Assembly: GCA_949752735.1 (NCBI GenBank)
Contig: OX457037.1
Coordinates: 16,267,017-16,331,016, forward strand
DNA length: 64,000 nucleotides
DNA from: Lumbricus terrestris
Lineage: Eukaryota > Annelida > Clitellata > Crassiclitellata > Lumbricidae
Direction of reading: 5' to 3'
Shown: piece by piece, positions 1-10,655 of the stretch
How positions within the stretch are numbered: the first letter of the stretch is position 1
Layout of the letters: every line of letters starts with the position of its first letter
The notes under the pieces: model-generated
Database searches by the model: none
Told to the model about the DNA's origin: nothing
What the model saw: the letters and a program-made list of their open reading frames with translations, nothing else
Made by a program: the position numbers and the translations under genes

Positions 1-944
1 TTGTACAGCTATAAAAAAATAATAAAGCTAATATACTTATTGAGCAGATAAACGTCCACGTGTCGACATGGCTAAAGAAATAGTAGGGCCTATGATTCAA
101 AATATAAAGCACAAACATGTACACAATATGATTCATTCTAAATCATTCATTTATATAGTTATATATTTTTACATTTATATATTGAAAGAAATTATGAAAA
201 AGGAAAAGAAATCGTTTACTTCCGATACTTGCGACAAAAACAAACTACATAGAAATGATGACGTACATGATGTGGGATTTCTGGCAGCTCTTGGTATATA
301 TATATCGTCATCTGGCCTTCAACTGTGTAGCAATGAGTCCGGCAATAACGCCTACATGAACTAGAACGAAGTAACTTAGTTTGTGTCGAGTATAATCGGG
401 GCCACCGTCCTATAGTAGCCTTTTCATCTATTGGATGAGATAACTCGGGGTGAACGTTTGTCATACGATTTTTTCCGGACGAGTTAACTCGGAGCGAACG
501 GTAAAGGGGTTAAGTGCACTGGTGTTGGAGTTTATTATGATACAAGCTTTCATCTAATTGCAGATTGTAATATCACCCGATATTCTTCGTTCACTAATTG
601 CACCATTATTGGAATACATAGATCTCTTACCCAACTTATATCCAGAGATATGTGTGGTCAACATTTTCACTACTGTTAGCCTTAGGCTGTTATCCAACTG
701 ATGGAGTTGTCTGGAGTCAACACTGTGATATGTTTCAGGACATAAGGAACTTTTTAACATGGATAATATGCATGGGCATGCATTTGTGTGATCGCATATG
801 AAAGTGGTGAAGATATATTATTATCATTATTGTTTTGTGTTTATGACACGTGTATGAGCAGTAAATTTGAACCAGAAGCATGAAGCACCTGGGAGTGAAA
901 TCTCGGTGAATGACTCGCTCCAAGTCTCTACACAGTTACTTTGT

Positions 945-1020
945 ATTGTATTGTACCAATAGATTTATATAGCACCTCACCTCACACTGCATTCTAATCA
1001 GAGGTGCTCCCAGTGCAAGA
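945..1020 (-). mobile_element. LINE tail fragment
   Basis: On the minus strand it reads ctgggagcacctctgatt...ggtgctatataaat, followed by an ATACAA-type tail. It is the same 3' end as the LINE at 33825-34372. Confidence 0.75.
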
Positions 1021-1197
1021 GAGACAGTGGCTGTCTTGGGAAAGGCTTGAATCCATACTCTGTGCATTATTGGCCGAGTACTCTTTAGCCGTGTCATGTG
1101 ATGTTTTTCCTCAGGAGAACATCAGAATCTGTAGCAGTGCATTCTCCTGCAATTAAATCGTACATGTATAGAACATGTTGGTTTGCTTTGTTTGCAG

Positions 1198-2668
1198 ATA
1201 CGACTGCTGTCTTTGTAAATTCACGTCAAAAGCGTTTGCATTGTTTTCAACTCACATGATCAGGGAGCACGGTCGCAAGGCTCGCTTTCAGCAGCCACTG
1301 GCGGCGTTCGTCTGTCCATTCTGCACGTTCGAACATCGTCATAACACAAAGAAGAAGTTGCTCAGGCACATCGCCAACTGTGAACGCAACTTCCAGCTCG
1401 ACCACAATCTTGCGGTGCGTGCCATTGATTCGGATATTCCAATTCTCGCTCCCCCGAAGCCTGTGGTCTCTGCCCCAACCTCTGAGAGCACCAGCTCTAC
1501 CCCTCCGACAACAAACAGTAAACCCCAACCATCAAAGAATCAACGCTCTATCTTGAAAACACCCTCCACTGTGGAAGCAAGTGGACAAGCAGTTTCTGCC
1601 AACACTGGTGGTGGCTTACCGTCGAAAGCACCTCAGCCAACGCCTGCTAAATCGGTTGCGTACGAGATCTGTGAAATCTGCGGAGGATTCACGAAAGACC
1701 GTGCGTCGCTCATCAGTCATCTGCGTGCGGCGCACAACGTCGATATCTACCCGGTCTTCGCGAAACTCTCCGACCTGCCCATCGCGTGCAAGTCGTGCCC
1801 GGAAAGATTCTGGACCCCAACCGGTCTTGACCGCCACACGTCACTCCTGCACTCCGTCACCACTCCCTACCCCACAAACCCTGTCATCTCCGTCTGCCCA
1901 CTGTGCAAACGCACTCGTCTCACGGACGTTATGCTCCATCTGGCGCAGCAACATCGTGTGACGCTACTCGACATGTTCTCCGTTCGCTACTGCGCGCTCT
2001 GCCTCGTCGAACTCCACTCGGAGAAAGCCTTCGAGAATCACATGATCACGCAGCATTCCGCCTTATACCCACGTCGCAGTACGCTCCTCGAAGCGATCCG
2101 TGTGTTGGAACACTCTCGTCCGACTACTTCGCGTCCAACTTCCGCCATACTGCTTGCGCTGGTCAGTCGCAACAAGTACAAGTACGGACCGTCGCGTGCG
2201 CAGCTGCAGATGTACTCGTGTCCGATTTGTCGTTGCCACTACGGGAGTCTCGACGATCTGACGAGTCACTTTGAGCGCATCCACCCGCTCAAGTGCTGCC
2301 GCTGCGAGTACCGATGCAAATCGGCCGAGATACTGTGGCGACATTTCCGTAACGAGCACGAAGTTGTTGACGTTTGTCCGATCTGCGAAGAGGAAGTGCC
2401 TGCCGGACTTGGAACGATCGAACACTGCGAGAAACATCACCTGAAACGCTGTTCGGTCGCGTTGAACGCGTTTTCGGATGTAGAGGAGCTGCAGGTCAAA
2501 GGTGAATATGCGCATTACGTGTCACGAAAGCGCCATCAACCTTCGTCGTTGTCGGACGGTAGTGAAACCGATACGGTGTCTGGTGATGAGGCGACCGAAC
2601 CGAAAAGCCCAAAATTGGACGACTCTGATTTGAATTCGATTGATTTGGATGCGGCAGAAAGCTGTTAA
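1198..2668 (+). CDS. C2H2 zinc-finger protein, last coding exon (MEP-1-like)
   Basis: A long exon begins after a good acceptor (tttgtttgcag|a) with a split codon and runs 490 codons to TAA at 2666-2668, so it is the 3' coding exon of a larger gene; upstream exons were not identified. The protein has about nine CxxC...H...H units: YDCCLC (near residue 11 of the open frame, H27/H32), FVCPFC, YEICEIC, IACKSC, SVCPLC, YCALC, YSCPIC, LKCCRC and VDVCPIC. A Ser/Thr/Pro-rich spacer separates fingers 2 and 3. The C-terminus is acidic and Ser-rich with no fingers. The run CEICGG...L..HL, C..C..RFWT..GL.RH, CPLC.R, C..C....FENH follows the layout I recall for MEP-1, a nuclear partner of Mi-2 in flies and worms. 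That family call rests on memory of the pattern and is moderate; the zinc-finger call is firm. A nuclear DNA-, RNA- or protein-binding role is inferred. A possible AATAAA lies at 3877. Confidence 0.85.
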
Positions 2669-3017
2669 CCGTTCTCTTGCTTAGTCGTTTCACTATCTTT
2701 GGACTGTGAATAGAAACTAAATGAATCAAATTGGATTTTTTTGTTGCTAGTATTTGTAATATGTGAATTCTCCTAAACTGTAACCAAGAATTTCCGACTA
2801 GAATTTTGCTCTCTTTGCTTGGTGAATTTCGGTGGTGGTTTTTCAGTTATTATGTCAAGATGCATTTAGCACTTTCGGTTATTTGATTCAACTTTGATAA
2901 TCTTATGGAAAGGGGAATCTCGCTCCATGTTTGGGCCCCAACATATTTAAGAGCGAAGAGTCGAGCATTGATTGGTATGAAAGGTGTAATGATGTCTTTT
3001 GTCTTACCCATACATTC
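2669..3017. other. Probable 3' UTR of the zinc-finger gene
   Basis: Non-coding, AT-rich and free of recognised repeats, directly after the TAA. No AATAAA within this stretch; the first seen is near 3877. Confidence 0.45.
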
Positions 3018-3195
3018 TTCATCATCGTCATCATTATCCGTGGGCTAACAGCCCGTAGGTGTCCAATGCACACTTTATCGTTCTCTTCCAAAGTCCGCGG
3101 TCCTGAGCAGATCTGCTTAAGCTGTAAATGTCTTGATTGCACCACTCCTTGATGTCGTCTATCCATTCTCTGTTTGGTCGTCCACTTCTTCCGTG
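3018..3195 (-). mobile_element. LINE 3' end with (GAT)n tail
   Basis: The minus strand encodes GRPNREWIDDIKEWCNQDI, SLSRSAQDRGLWKRTI, then LLAHG and stop, the usual C-terminus of endonuclease/RT-type LINEs. It is followed at once by a short GAT-type repeat. Confidence 0.85.
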
Positions 3196-3328
3196 TGTTT
3201 ATATTCAACGAGATTGAACAATTTAAGCGACTGACTTGAAAAGTTGTACACGTTTATGATCATCTCTGTTTATCTGAAATTAAATTTCTCTGTTGTTTAG
3301 TTTAAAACGGAACATCTTGAAAGAGTTG

Positions 3329-3329
<1 letters not shown>

Positions 3330-3371
<42 letters not shown>
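3330..3371. repeat. (CTG)n, about 13 units
   Basis: Uninterrupted CTG triplets in non-coding DNA downstream of the zinc-finger gene. Confidence 0.95.
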
Positions 3372-3372
<1 letters not shown>

Positions 3373-4390
3373 GTGATTGAAGATTCAACATGGTTCCAAT
3401 ATTACTCTCCTTTGAAGTCCTTGTCTAGTTTTATTCTTGGAAGTCATTTTCTTCAAAGATGTGTAGATTCAGCTGATTTTTTTCCCTCTGTAAGCCAACA
3501 TATGTGAATTGCGACACGTAGGCGCATTCTAAAATTGCTATTTGTGTTATTAGTGTGTTTCATGTCGATTGTTTTCATTAAACATGAGTGTTATGTTTGA
3601 CTGTCTCATCTTTGTCTTTATGTTATGAATCGGGCAGCAAAGGAATTTGGTATTTCTTCTGTAGATGTACTAGCTCCCAAGGTTAGCTCCGTAACTATTT
3701 GCTGGTTTGGTGTGGTCAGGTTCAGTTGCAAGTCAATGTTCAGATATTGCTAGTCCAAGTGATGTTATGTCCTCATTAATATCATCTATCCAGCTTCATC
3801 TGTGCCATTGCTTTTTTGTTTTTTAAAATCTTACATGCATTGCATGGTGCCACAGATATAGTAGTGCTTTGATGCAAATAAATTTGTTAAAAACCACAAA
3901 GCTAGTAGTTCAAAGAAAGTTGTCAAGTTTTCGTGGGGAGGGGATGGGGAAAGTGCTTGTCTTGCCCCTATGTGCATGCGTACAAGGTGTGTTGTGAGGC
4001 ATTTGGCCAACTAGAATTCTCTGCATATTATCCAAACCATCGGGAGTCCTGTTTAACAACTCTGTCTAGCAGAGATATTTGGATGCCAAAATTAATGGTT
4101 GTAATGTGATGTAATTGTCTAATATCATCGTTTCACATATTCTGTAGTCCTTAATCTTTGCGGTCTTTCTTAGCCAATTCATTGCTGGTTTAAGAATTCT
4201 TTACTCATCCTACTTTTGCATTGTCCAAAACACCGAGCCGTAAAGGAAATCGGTTTATAAATATTATTAGATAATTAGAACAAAATATATATACGGTCGT
4301 TGGTCTGAACGCTCTCGCCCTAATTATAATTGTTTACTCCAGTCAGAACTGACCATCTTGCAATACACTGATGCAGTTGAGAGAACTGTC

Positions 4391-4490
4391 GAATCGTAAT
4401 CTCCTAATTTCTAAAGCGCCACTGGAAAGCCAAGCGCGGGGCACCGGCTTATTCACGAGCGCTGCGTTGAGTTAGAAGGTTGTCCGTGAG
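4391..4490 (-). repeat. Dispersed repeat family B (GATTAC tail)
   Basis: Minus strand: gcagcgctcgtgaataagcc ggtgccccgcgcttggctt, gtggcgctttagaaatt, then gattacga. It is nearly identical to 52501-52605 over about 100 bp, so it is a recent or constrained short element. Confidence 0.8.
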
Positions 4491-4564
4491 AGTGGTCCGG
4501 GTCGAGTTACCATAGGATCGGGATCAAATGCGAAGTGAAGAGAGAAGTTAGAGTAGACCGTAAC

Positions 4565-4606
4565 CTGGAACTAATATCAAATAATAATATTCGATATTAG
4601 TCCCAG
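4565..4606. repeat. Short hairpin
   Basis: 14-bp arms (ctggaactaatatc and its inverse, one mismatch) lie around a 14-base AT-rich loop. It may be a MITE remnant. Confidence 0.5.
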
Positions 4607-5839
4607 CCATAACCTGGGACTAACTCAAGTCCTTGCCGCTATCAAAGAACCTTAAATTAACGTTGTTGGACTAGGTTTTTGGACGGTAATCGGTGGTAGG
4701 AAATGTCAAATCTTGTCTATATAATACACACGCTCAGTTAAGTATATTTATGGCATATGACGAATAATTATTTTTTCAAAGTACAAAAGCTATTTAATAT
4801 TAGAACATCCTGGGTAGAGCGACATCTACGTGCAAGGTTAAAACGGATGTATATGTTATTCTACGAGTAACCATTCCTCTAAAATCTAAATTTAGCCTCT
4901 TTGACCGTAACCCAAATTACCCAGTATATCGCGCAACCCGTCATATGTCTGACGTCATTGCGATGGTTGGGTCTAGGTTCATACGAAGTCTTTGGTTGAT
5001 GTTTACGCAGCGTTTGCGGGATGAAGGTAACAACGTCGGCAATAAGTTCGCTTCGATGAAGTTTACGAAATAAAATTCAATAAAATTAATATGAGCTAGC
5101 AGACTGGAAGGATTATCTCTGGCACGGATGGCTTCTGCGAATAAAAAGTTTCTTTTAAACTTGACGTCGACAAGGAGTTACTTTAAGAAACGGTTCACTG
5201 GATCGCAAGTAAGTTATCATCAATCCTCCTTAAGAAGACTTCGAGAAGTAAACAGTAATTATTTATCTGGCGCAGAGTTTGTACACACATCTCAGGTCCG
5301 TAGCATTTCGTAGACAGTTTATAAAAATCGTGATTTTGCTAGTAACGATAGAACTGGAGAATTGGAAAGTTTCGTTTGTAAACTCGATTTATTGTTATAT
5401 AAATGTTAGTGTAGGCCCTAGTCGATTTTATAATTGTAATTATAATAATAGAGCGGTGTATACCATCAGCATTATAATGTGCAATAAAGTTATTACAAAC
5501 TAGATTATTCCTACTAGACGGTAATACGTTAAAGGTTATTTTATTTGCCAGAAGGATATTTCAGACACTTTATTTAGTTGATTGCGTATCAGCAGGAGTT
5601 TATAGTTAAGTGTAGTTTATATAAGGCTGTGTCTCAAGATCCTGTTTTGTTAGGATCGCAGGTCCAAATTCCACACAAGTCCAACTTCTGAATGCTTTCG
5701 GTTCCACCGCTATCATTGCCAATCATGCACCATCATCCGTCTCAGACTAATCTTACCATCACTCCTCTACCTTTCCACTCAAAACTGACGACATCCGCCT
5801 TAACATCTGCTTTGCTCCTCTGACTTTCTGGCAACCAGA

Positions 5840-5985
5840 CTCGGAATTTTTTCAGACTTCCCTTTTGGGCAACCCTCTGACTCAGAGCAGCACTCGTGAA
5901 TATGCTGGTGCCCTACGTTTGACTTTTGAATGGCAATTTATATGTCTGGAGATTATGATTATGACTGGGAGATGCATAAAATCTT
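5840..5985 (+). repeat. Dispersed repeat family B, diverged
   Basis: It has cagcactcgtgaatatgctg gtgccct and tttgaatggcaatttatatg, ending gattatgattatgac. It is a worn copy of the 52501 element. Confidence 0.6.
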
Positions 5986-6501
5986 TAGAGTAGATGCCCC
6001 TTGAAGTATGGTGAGTAAATGATTGAGTTGGTGAGTTGAAATAATTTTAATGACTGAGTTTTTGAGTTGAGTGAGTTGATTTGAGTTGGTCAATGAGCAG
6101 GTGAGTGAATAACTGAGCCAGTCAGTCAAATCAATAAAATTCAACCTGTGAGTGAGTAAGTCAGTTGGTTGAACAGAAAGTCAGTCTGCGAGTTTATGAG
6201 TGAGTGAATCAGCAAGTGCGACTTACAGGAAAGTAGCGAGTGAGTGAGTCAGTCAGTCATGCAATTAATCAGTTGGCAAATTATGTGGGTCAGTCATTTT
6301 GTTTGATCTACTAGCTATTGTCTTTATTTTATCACTTGAGCTGAACTCAAAATAGAATTTTATTACAGGTCTAATGCTTTATAGTTCTAGCCACTCTGAC
6401 TGTTTGATGACCGAGTTTGTGCTAGAAAACTGTATTTAAACAGGCAAGACAAGCTCTTTGTAATCAGAAATAGGTACAGGCTGTCACACACACACACACA
6501 C

Positions 6502-8423
6502 TAGGGTGGTCGTATCTGTAATGGCAAATTTTCAACTTCAGTTTCATTCTTTCTCCAACCCACCATTTGGTGCCACTTGGTAAAAGACTGATGTAGCCCA
6601 AAAATTATCCCGATTGAAAAATATTTATGACTAGCACAACGTGTTTGAAGTTTTGCATTTTACGAAATATCATCGTCCTTTTGAGTATAGGGATAATTTA
6701 GTTGAATTTTTGGACCTATGACTAGTTTTAACAGAAAGACTACATTCGCTCACTCTTGTTCAACTGACAAGTAGGCTATGCCTGACTTCTACAATGATGA
6801 TAATGGTTTATTATATATTTTTTATGAACAATTGACCATCGCAATAATATTTGACGCGTGAGCCCATGAGATCGATGACCATAAATCTATACTAGTTGGC
6901 CAACACATTGCTATGTTCTTTTTGATAGGCCTGATTTCTATCTACAGCAATCCTTTTTTACACTAGAAACTCTTTATTACATGCTTAACTTTAACACAAA
7001 TTCTGATATAACACGGACAAGAACCCCAATAGTAGTTGAACTAGAGGAAAACACTGCTGATTTTTTCGTTTATTGTGGCAATCGGAGCAGAATGACACAG
7101 CGCATCACAGATAAAATTTATCAAGAGCTGCTGTAAAACAAAATAATTAAAATAGATGTTGAAATTATTGAGATCATAATTTTTATAGATCTATGAAATT
7201 ACTTATTACCACATGGGAGTCAAAGAGCAGTTTTTAAACAACTTCTAAAGAGAGCATCGTAATTGAGTGCCTTATGAAACCTGCTCACATTGTTGTCTAT
7301 TTCATAAAGTGCTGTCAGGAGTGGACACAAATTACACTGCATTTATTAACTAAATATTTGTAAATTAACTACCTAACTACCTACTACCTATAATAAATTA
7401 GCATGAAAGGCGATGGTGTCAAACACGTAAGCCATGAGCAACTCAAAATCTCTACATCATGCTCAGCAATGGATCCAGCCGAAATTACAGTGGCCACCAG
7501 GACATCTCAGACGACCAACCAATCCAAGAGAATAGGTATCGGTATAGCACCGTCAAGACAACACCCATTGCTACACTCTTGGTGGCAGATGAACACCTTC
7601 TTTGGGCAACATGCCAGAGATTTCACTTTGAGGGAAGTGTATTGTGAAAACTACACCATACCTCAAACCCGTGCAAAGATCAAATGCAATTTGATTGTGA
7701 GATAGGGTAATAATGCCTCAGGTTGAAAACATATTAGCTTAAATCTGAGATAAAAATTCGCATCTAAAATGGGTTGCTACTTTTCAATATTACACCATTT
7801 CCTTGTGCCCAGTAACCCCATGAACAATGACGGTAGAAAAAGAAATATTTTTGAGAAATCAGACCTCATTAAGAATATTGGTGATTTTGCAGAATAAATT
7901 AATTACGTAGGAGACAGATGAAACCACAAAACTTGTATATTTATCTCTATTATATACCATTAGTCCATTACTGCTCCCTTACAGTCTAAGAAAAATAAGC
8001 TATTATTATCAATCAAGACAACAAGGTAAAACAGGTAGTATTTGTAAAGACATAAGATATGATAGATGTTATCTGTGTTATACAGGTTTTCTTGCCTTTG
8101 AGGAATTTCTCTTGAAGTGGCGCTATATAAATGAATGATTATGATTACGATTACAGTATCATCATTATGTTTTAGTATGGACCAACTACAAGTAGTTCAA
8201 TTGATTCCTGGTTTGAAGATTCCAGGTTGATTACAACCATTTAGCTACTTTTGAGCATTAGAAGACTTGCTATTATAAGGGTAAACTTTGATGACGTTGT
8301 GCTAGTCCTAAATATTAATATTTTTCTCTTACAACTTTTTGTGTGATGTTTCTTAGGAGAATGGCACCAAATGGCGCCTTGGAGAACATTCAATTCCAAC
8401 TTTCATTTTTAACGACCACCCTA
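6502..8423. mobile_element. DNA transposon with about 150-bp inverted ends (1.9 kb)
   Basis: Both ends begin, read inward, tagggtggtcgt, and share further inverted blocks: ccatttggtgcca (near 6565 and 8370) and gactagcacaacg (near 6632 and 8305). It sits in a (CA)n run, so the target duplication cannot be read. Frames of up to 100 codons (7403-7705) match nothing I recognise. A diverged LINE tail lies inside at 8095-8160. Confidence 0.75.
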
Positions 8424-8687
8424 ACACACACACAAACTAGGCTGATGAAAGCAAACATAGACAATATATTTTTTATATTCAAGTATGCTTACCAGCAGAT
8501 TATATTGCCACCCATTCTTTTGGAATTCATTTGACAAAATTCATCTTTTTGGAGTTACCATTGTGTAACGATGACAATCAGTTATTGGTACATACTTGAC
8601 ATCTGCTTCGTGTGTGTCTGTGTGTACCAGTATGTATGCATGTATGTTTGCATGTATACATACAAACATACGTACTGGCACACTCAT

Positions 8688-10478
8688 TCATTCATTCATT
8701 CATTCAGACATTTATATAGCGCTCCTTTAAGAAAAACTACTCAGAAGCGCTCCCAACTCCAGCGCGCACAAAAAGAACAGTTTTAAGTTTAGTAAGGAAG
8801 GATCCTGGTAGAGTCCCAGGGTGTAGGCGTAGCTCAAAAGGAAGGCCATTCCAGACCACTGGTCCAACCACAGAAAAGGCTCGATCCTTCATGGTAGTAG
8901 TACGAGCAAAAGGAACTAAGAGGACTCCCCGATCAGCAGAGCGTAGCTGACGACGTCCTTGGATACCCAATGTAGAGCTGCATAGCTCACGGAGGTAAGT
9001 TGGGGCAAGGCCCTGACAACATCGCCATACCAATGCAGCTACCCTGAACTCGATACGCTGGCGAATAGGGAGCCAGTGAAGTACCTCAAGCATGTAGTTT
9101 GAGACATGATCATATTTAGGGATTTTCCCAATTAGGCGTGCAGCAGAGCGCAACACCCGGTCAAGACAAGTCAATCTGCTGGATGGGAGGCCAATGTAGA
9201 GCGAAGAGCAATAGTCGATGCGAGATGTAACGAAAGAATGCACTAAAGTAAGAGTAGCAGCAGACGTAAGAGAACGGATGACAGTGCGAAGCTGGCGCAG
9301 CTGATAATAGCAGTCTCGAGCAAGACGGTGAAGTTGAGGAGCAAAAGTTAGTTCTTGGTCAAGTTGGACACCGAGGTCATGAACCGTGGTTGCAAAGACA
9401 AAGCCAGGAAACTCAGATGCAAGAGAAAATAGATCAAGCTTGGCAAGCTGCTGCCGTGTGCCCAACCAAATAAATTTTGTCTTAGATGGGTTCAAGCGTA
9501 GTCTATTGGATGACATCCATGCCTCTAGAGCATCCAAAGTCCCGCTCATTATCCGAACCGCTTTGACAGCATTAGAAGGGAGGCAATGGGTGTAAGCCTG
9601 GACGTCGTCAGCATACTGCTGACTCAAAACCGAATGAGCTGTTAGTAGAGTGGCAAGACCTGAGGTGTAAATAATATAAAGTATGGGACCAAGGACTGAA
9701 CCCTGGGGTAGACCATATTGTGCAGGCACCCATGAGGACCTAGAAGAGCCATGGACCACACAGAGAGAACGCTCCTGAAGAAAAGAATCTATCCATTTGT
9801 AAAATGCACCAGACAAACCAAAAGAAACACTCAGCCGCTCTAACAAAATCTCGTGGTCGACAGTATCAAAAGCGGCGCTGACGTCAAAAAGGGCCAGCAG
9901 GGTCAGCTGAGCTCTGTCGATCGCTCCGTAGATGTCTGAGAGGAGTCGGAGCAGAAGCGTTTCAGTTGAGTGGAATCTTCTGAAACCAGACTGATTCTGA
10001 GGCAGCAGATTATTCCCTTCTAGGTAAGCGACGAGTTGCATGGCGACGACCTTTTCGATAAGCTTCGAGAGGAACGTAACATTCGCTATCGGCCTATAGT
10101 TCCCGGGATTAGTCGGATCCAATCCACCACTTTTCAGAGCAGGGATCAGGATTGACCTCTTCTGCGTTGATGGTAGAATGCCTTCCTGTAGAGATCGATT
10201 GCAGAGTGTTGTGAGGAGAGGAAGTAAAATGTCGATGAATTCGTGAAGTAGGAAGGTCGGTATGGGATCTAGTTCACAGGACTTTGGTGGTGAAGAGAGA
10301 ATAATGCGTCGAAGTTCGGTACTTGTAACTGAATTCAATGTAGAGAGGTGACAGTCAGAGGGAGGATATTCAGGTGGCAGAGAGTCAGCAGTTGCCTGTC
10401 GAATGTCACGAATCTTGGCATCAAGCGAAGCCAGGAAGTCATCCGCTGTAAAGAATGGAGTATCTGGAGGACGCTCAG
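8688..10478 (-). mobile_element. CR1/L2-group LINE, 5'-truncated, open RT frame
   Basis: On the minus strand a reading frame of more than 560 codons encodes a non-LTR reverse transcriptase: GNYRPIAN, motif A ALFDVSAAFDTVDH, motif B GLPQGSVLGPILY, motif C QYADD, then RLRLNPSKTKF and a C-terminal DYCSSLYIGLP...HWLPIRQRI domain. There is no endonuclease domain, so the copy is 5'-truncated. It ends with a gcgctatataaat-like segment and (TGAA)n. An 11-bp direct repeat ggcacactcat flanks it at 8677-8687 and 10479-10489. The intact frame and perfect duplication mean a recent insertion. Confidence 0.95.
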
Positions 10479-10489
10479 GGCACACTCAT

Positions 10490-10655
10490 ACTATGTGTGT
10501 TTGTATGTGTGTAGCATTTATATGTGCACTGTGTATGTATGTGTGCGTGTGTACGTGTGTGTGCATGTATGTATGTATGTATATATGTATGTATGTGTGT
10601 GTGTGTGTGTATGTATGTATGTTTGTATGTATGTATGTATGTATGTATGTTGTGT
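10490..10655. repeat. GT/GTAT microsatellite
   Basis: (TGTA)n and (GT)n directly beside the right-hand target duplication of the LINE at 8688-10478; the left flank (8600-8676) is of the same type, so the LINE landed in it. Confidence 0.9.

Noticed and set aside
440..515. piggyBac-like end (gagcgaacggtaaaggggttaa)
   Set aside because: No matching opposite end with TTAA was found.
5128..5313. Short frame starting MASANKKFLLN with a gag-like feel
   Set aside because: No long terminal repeats, primer-binding site or downstream pol; too short to support.
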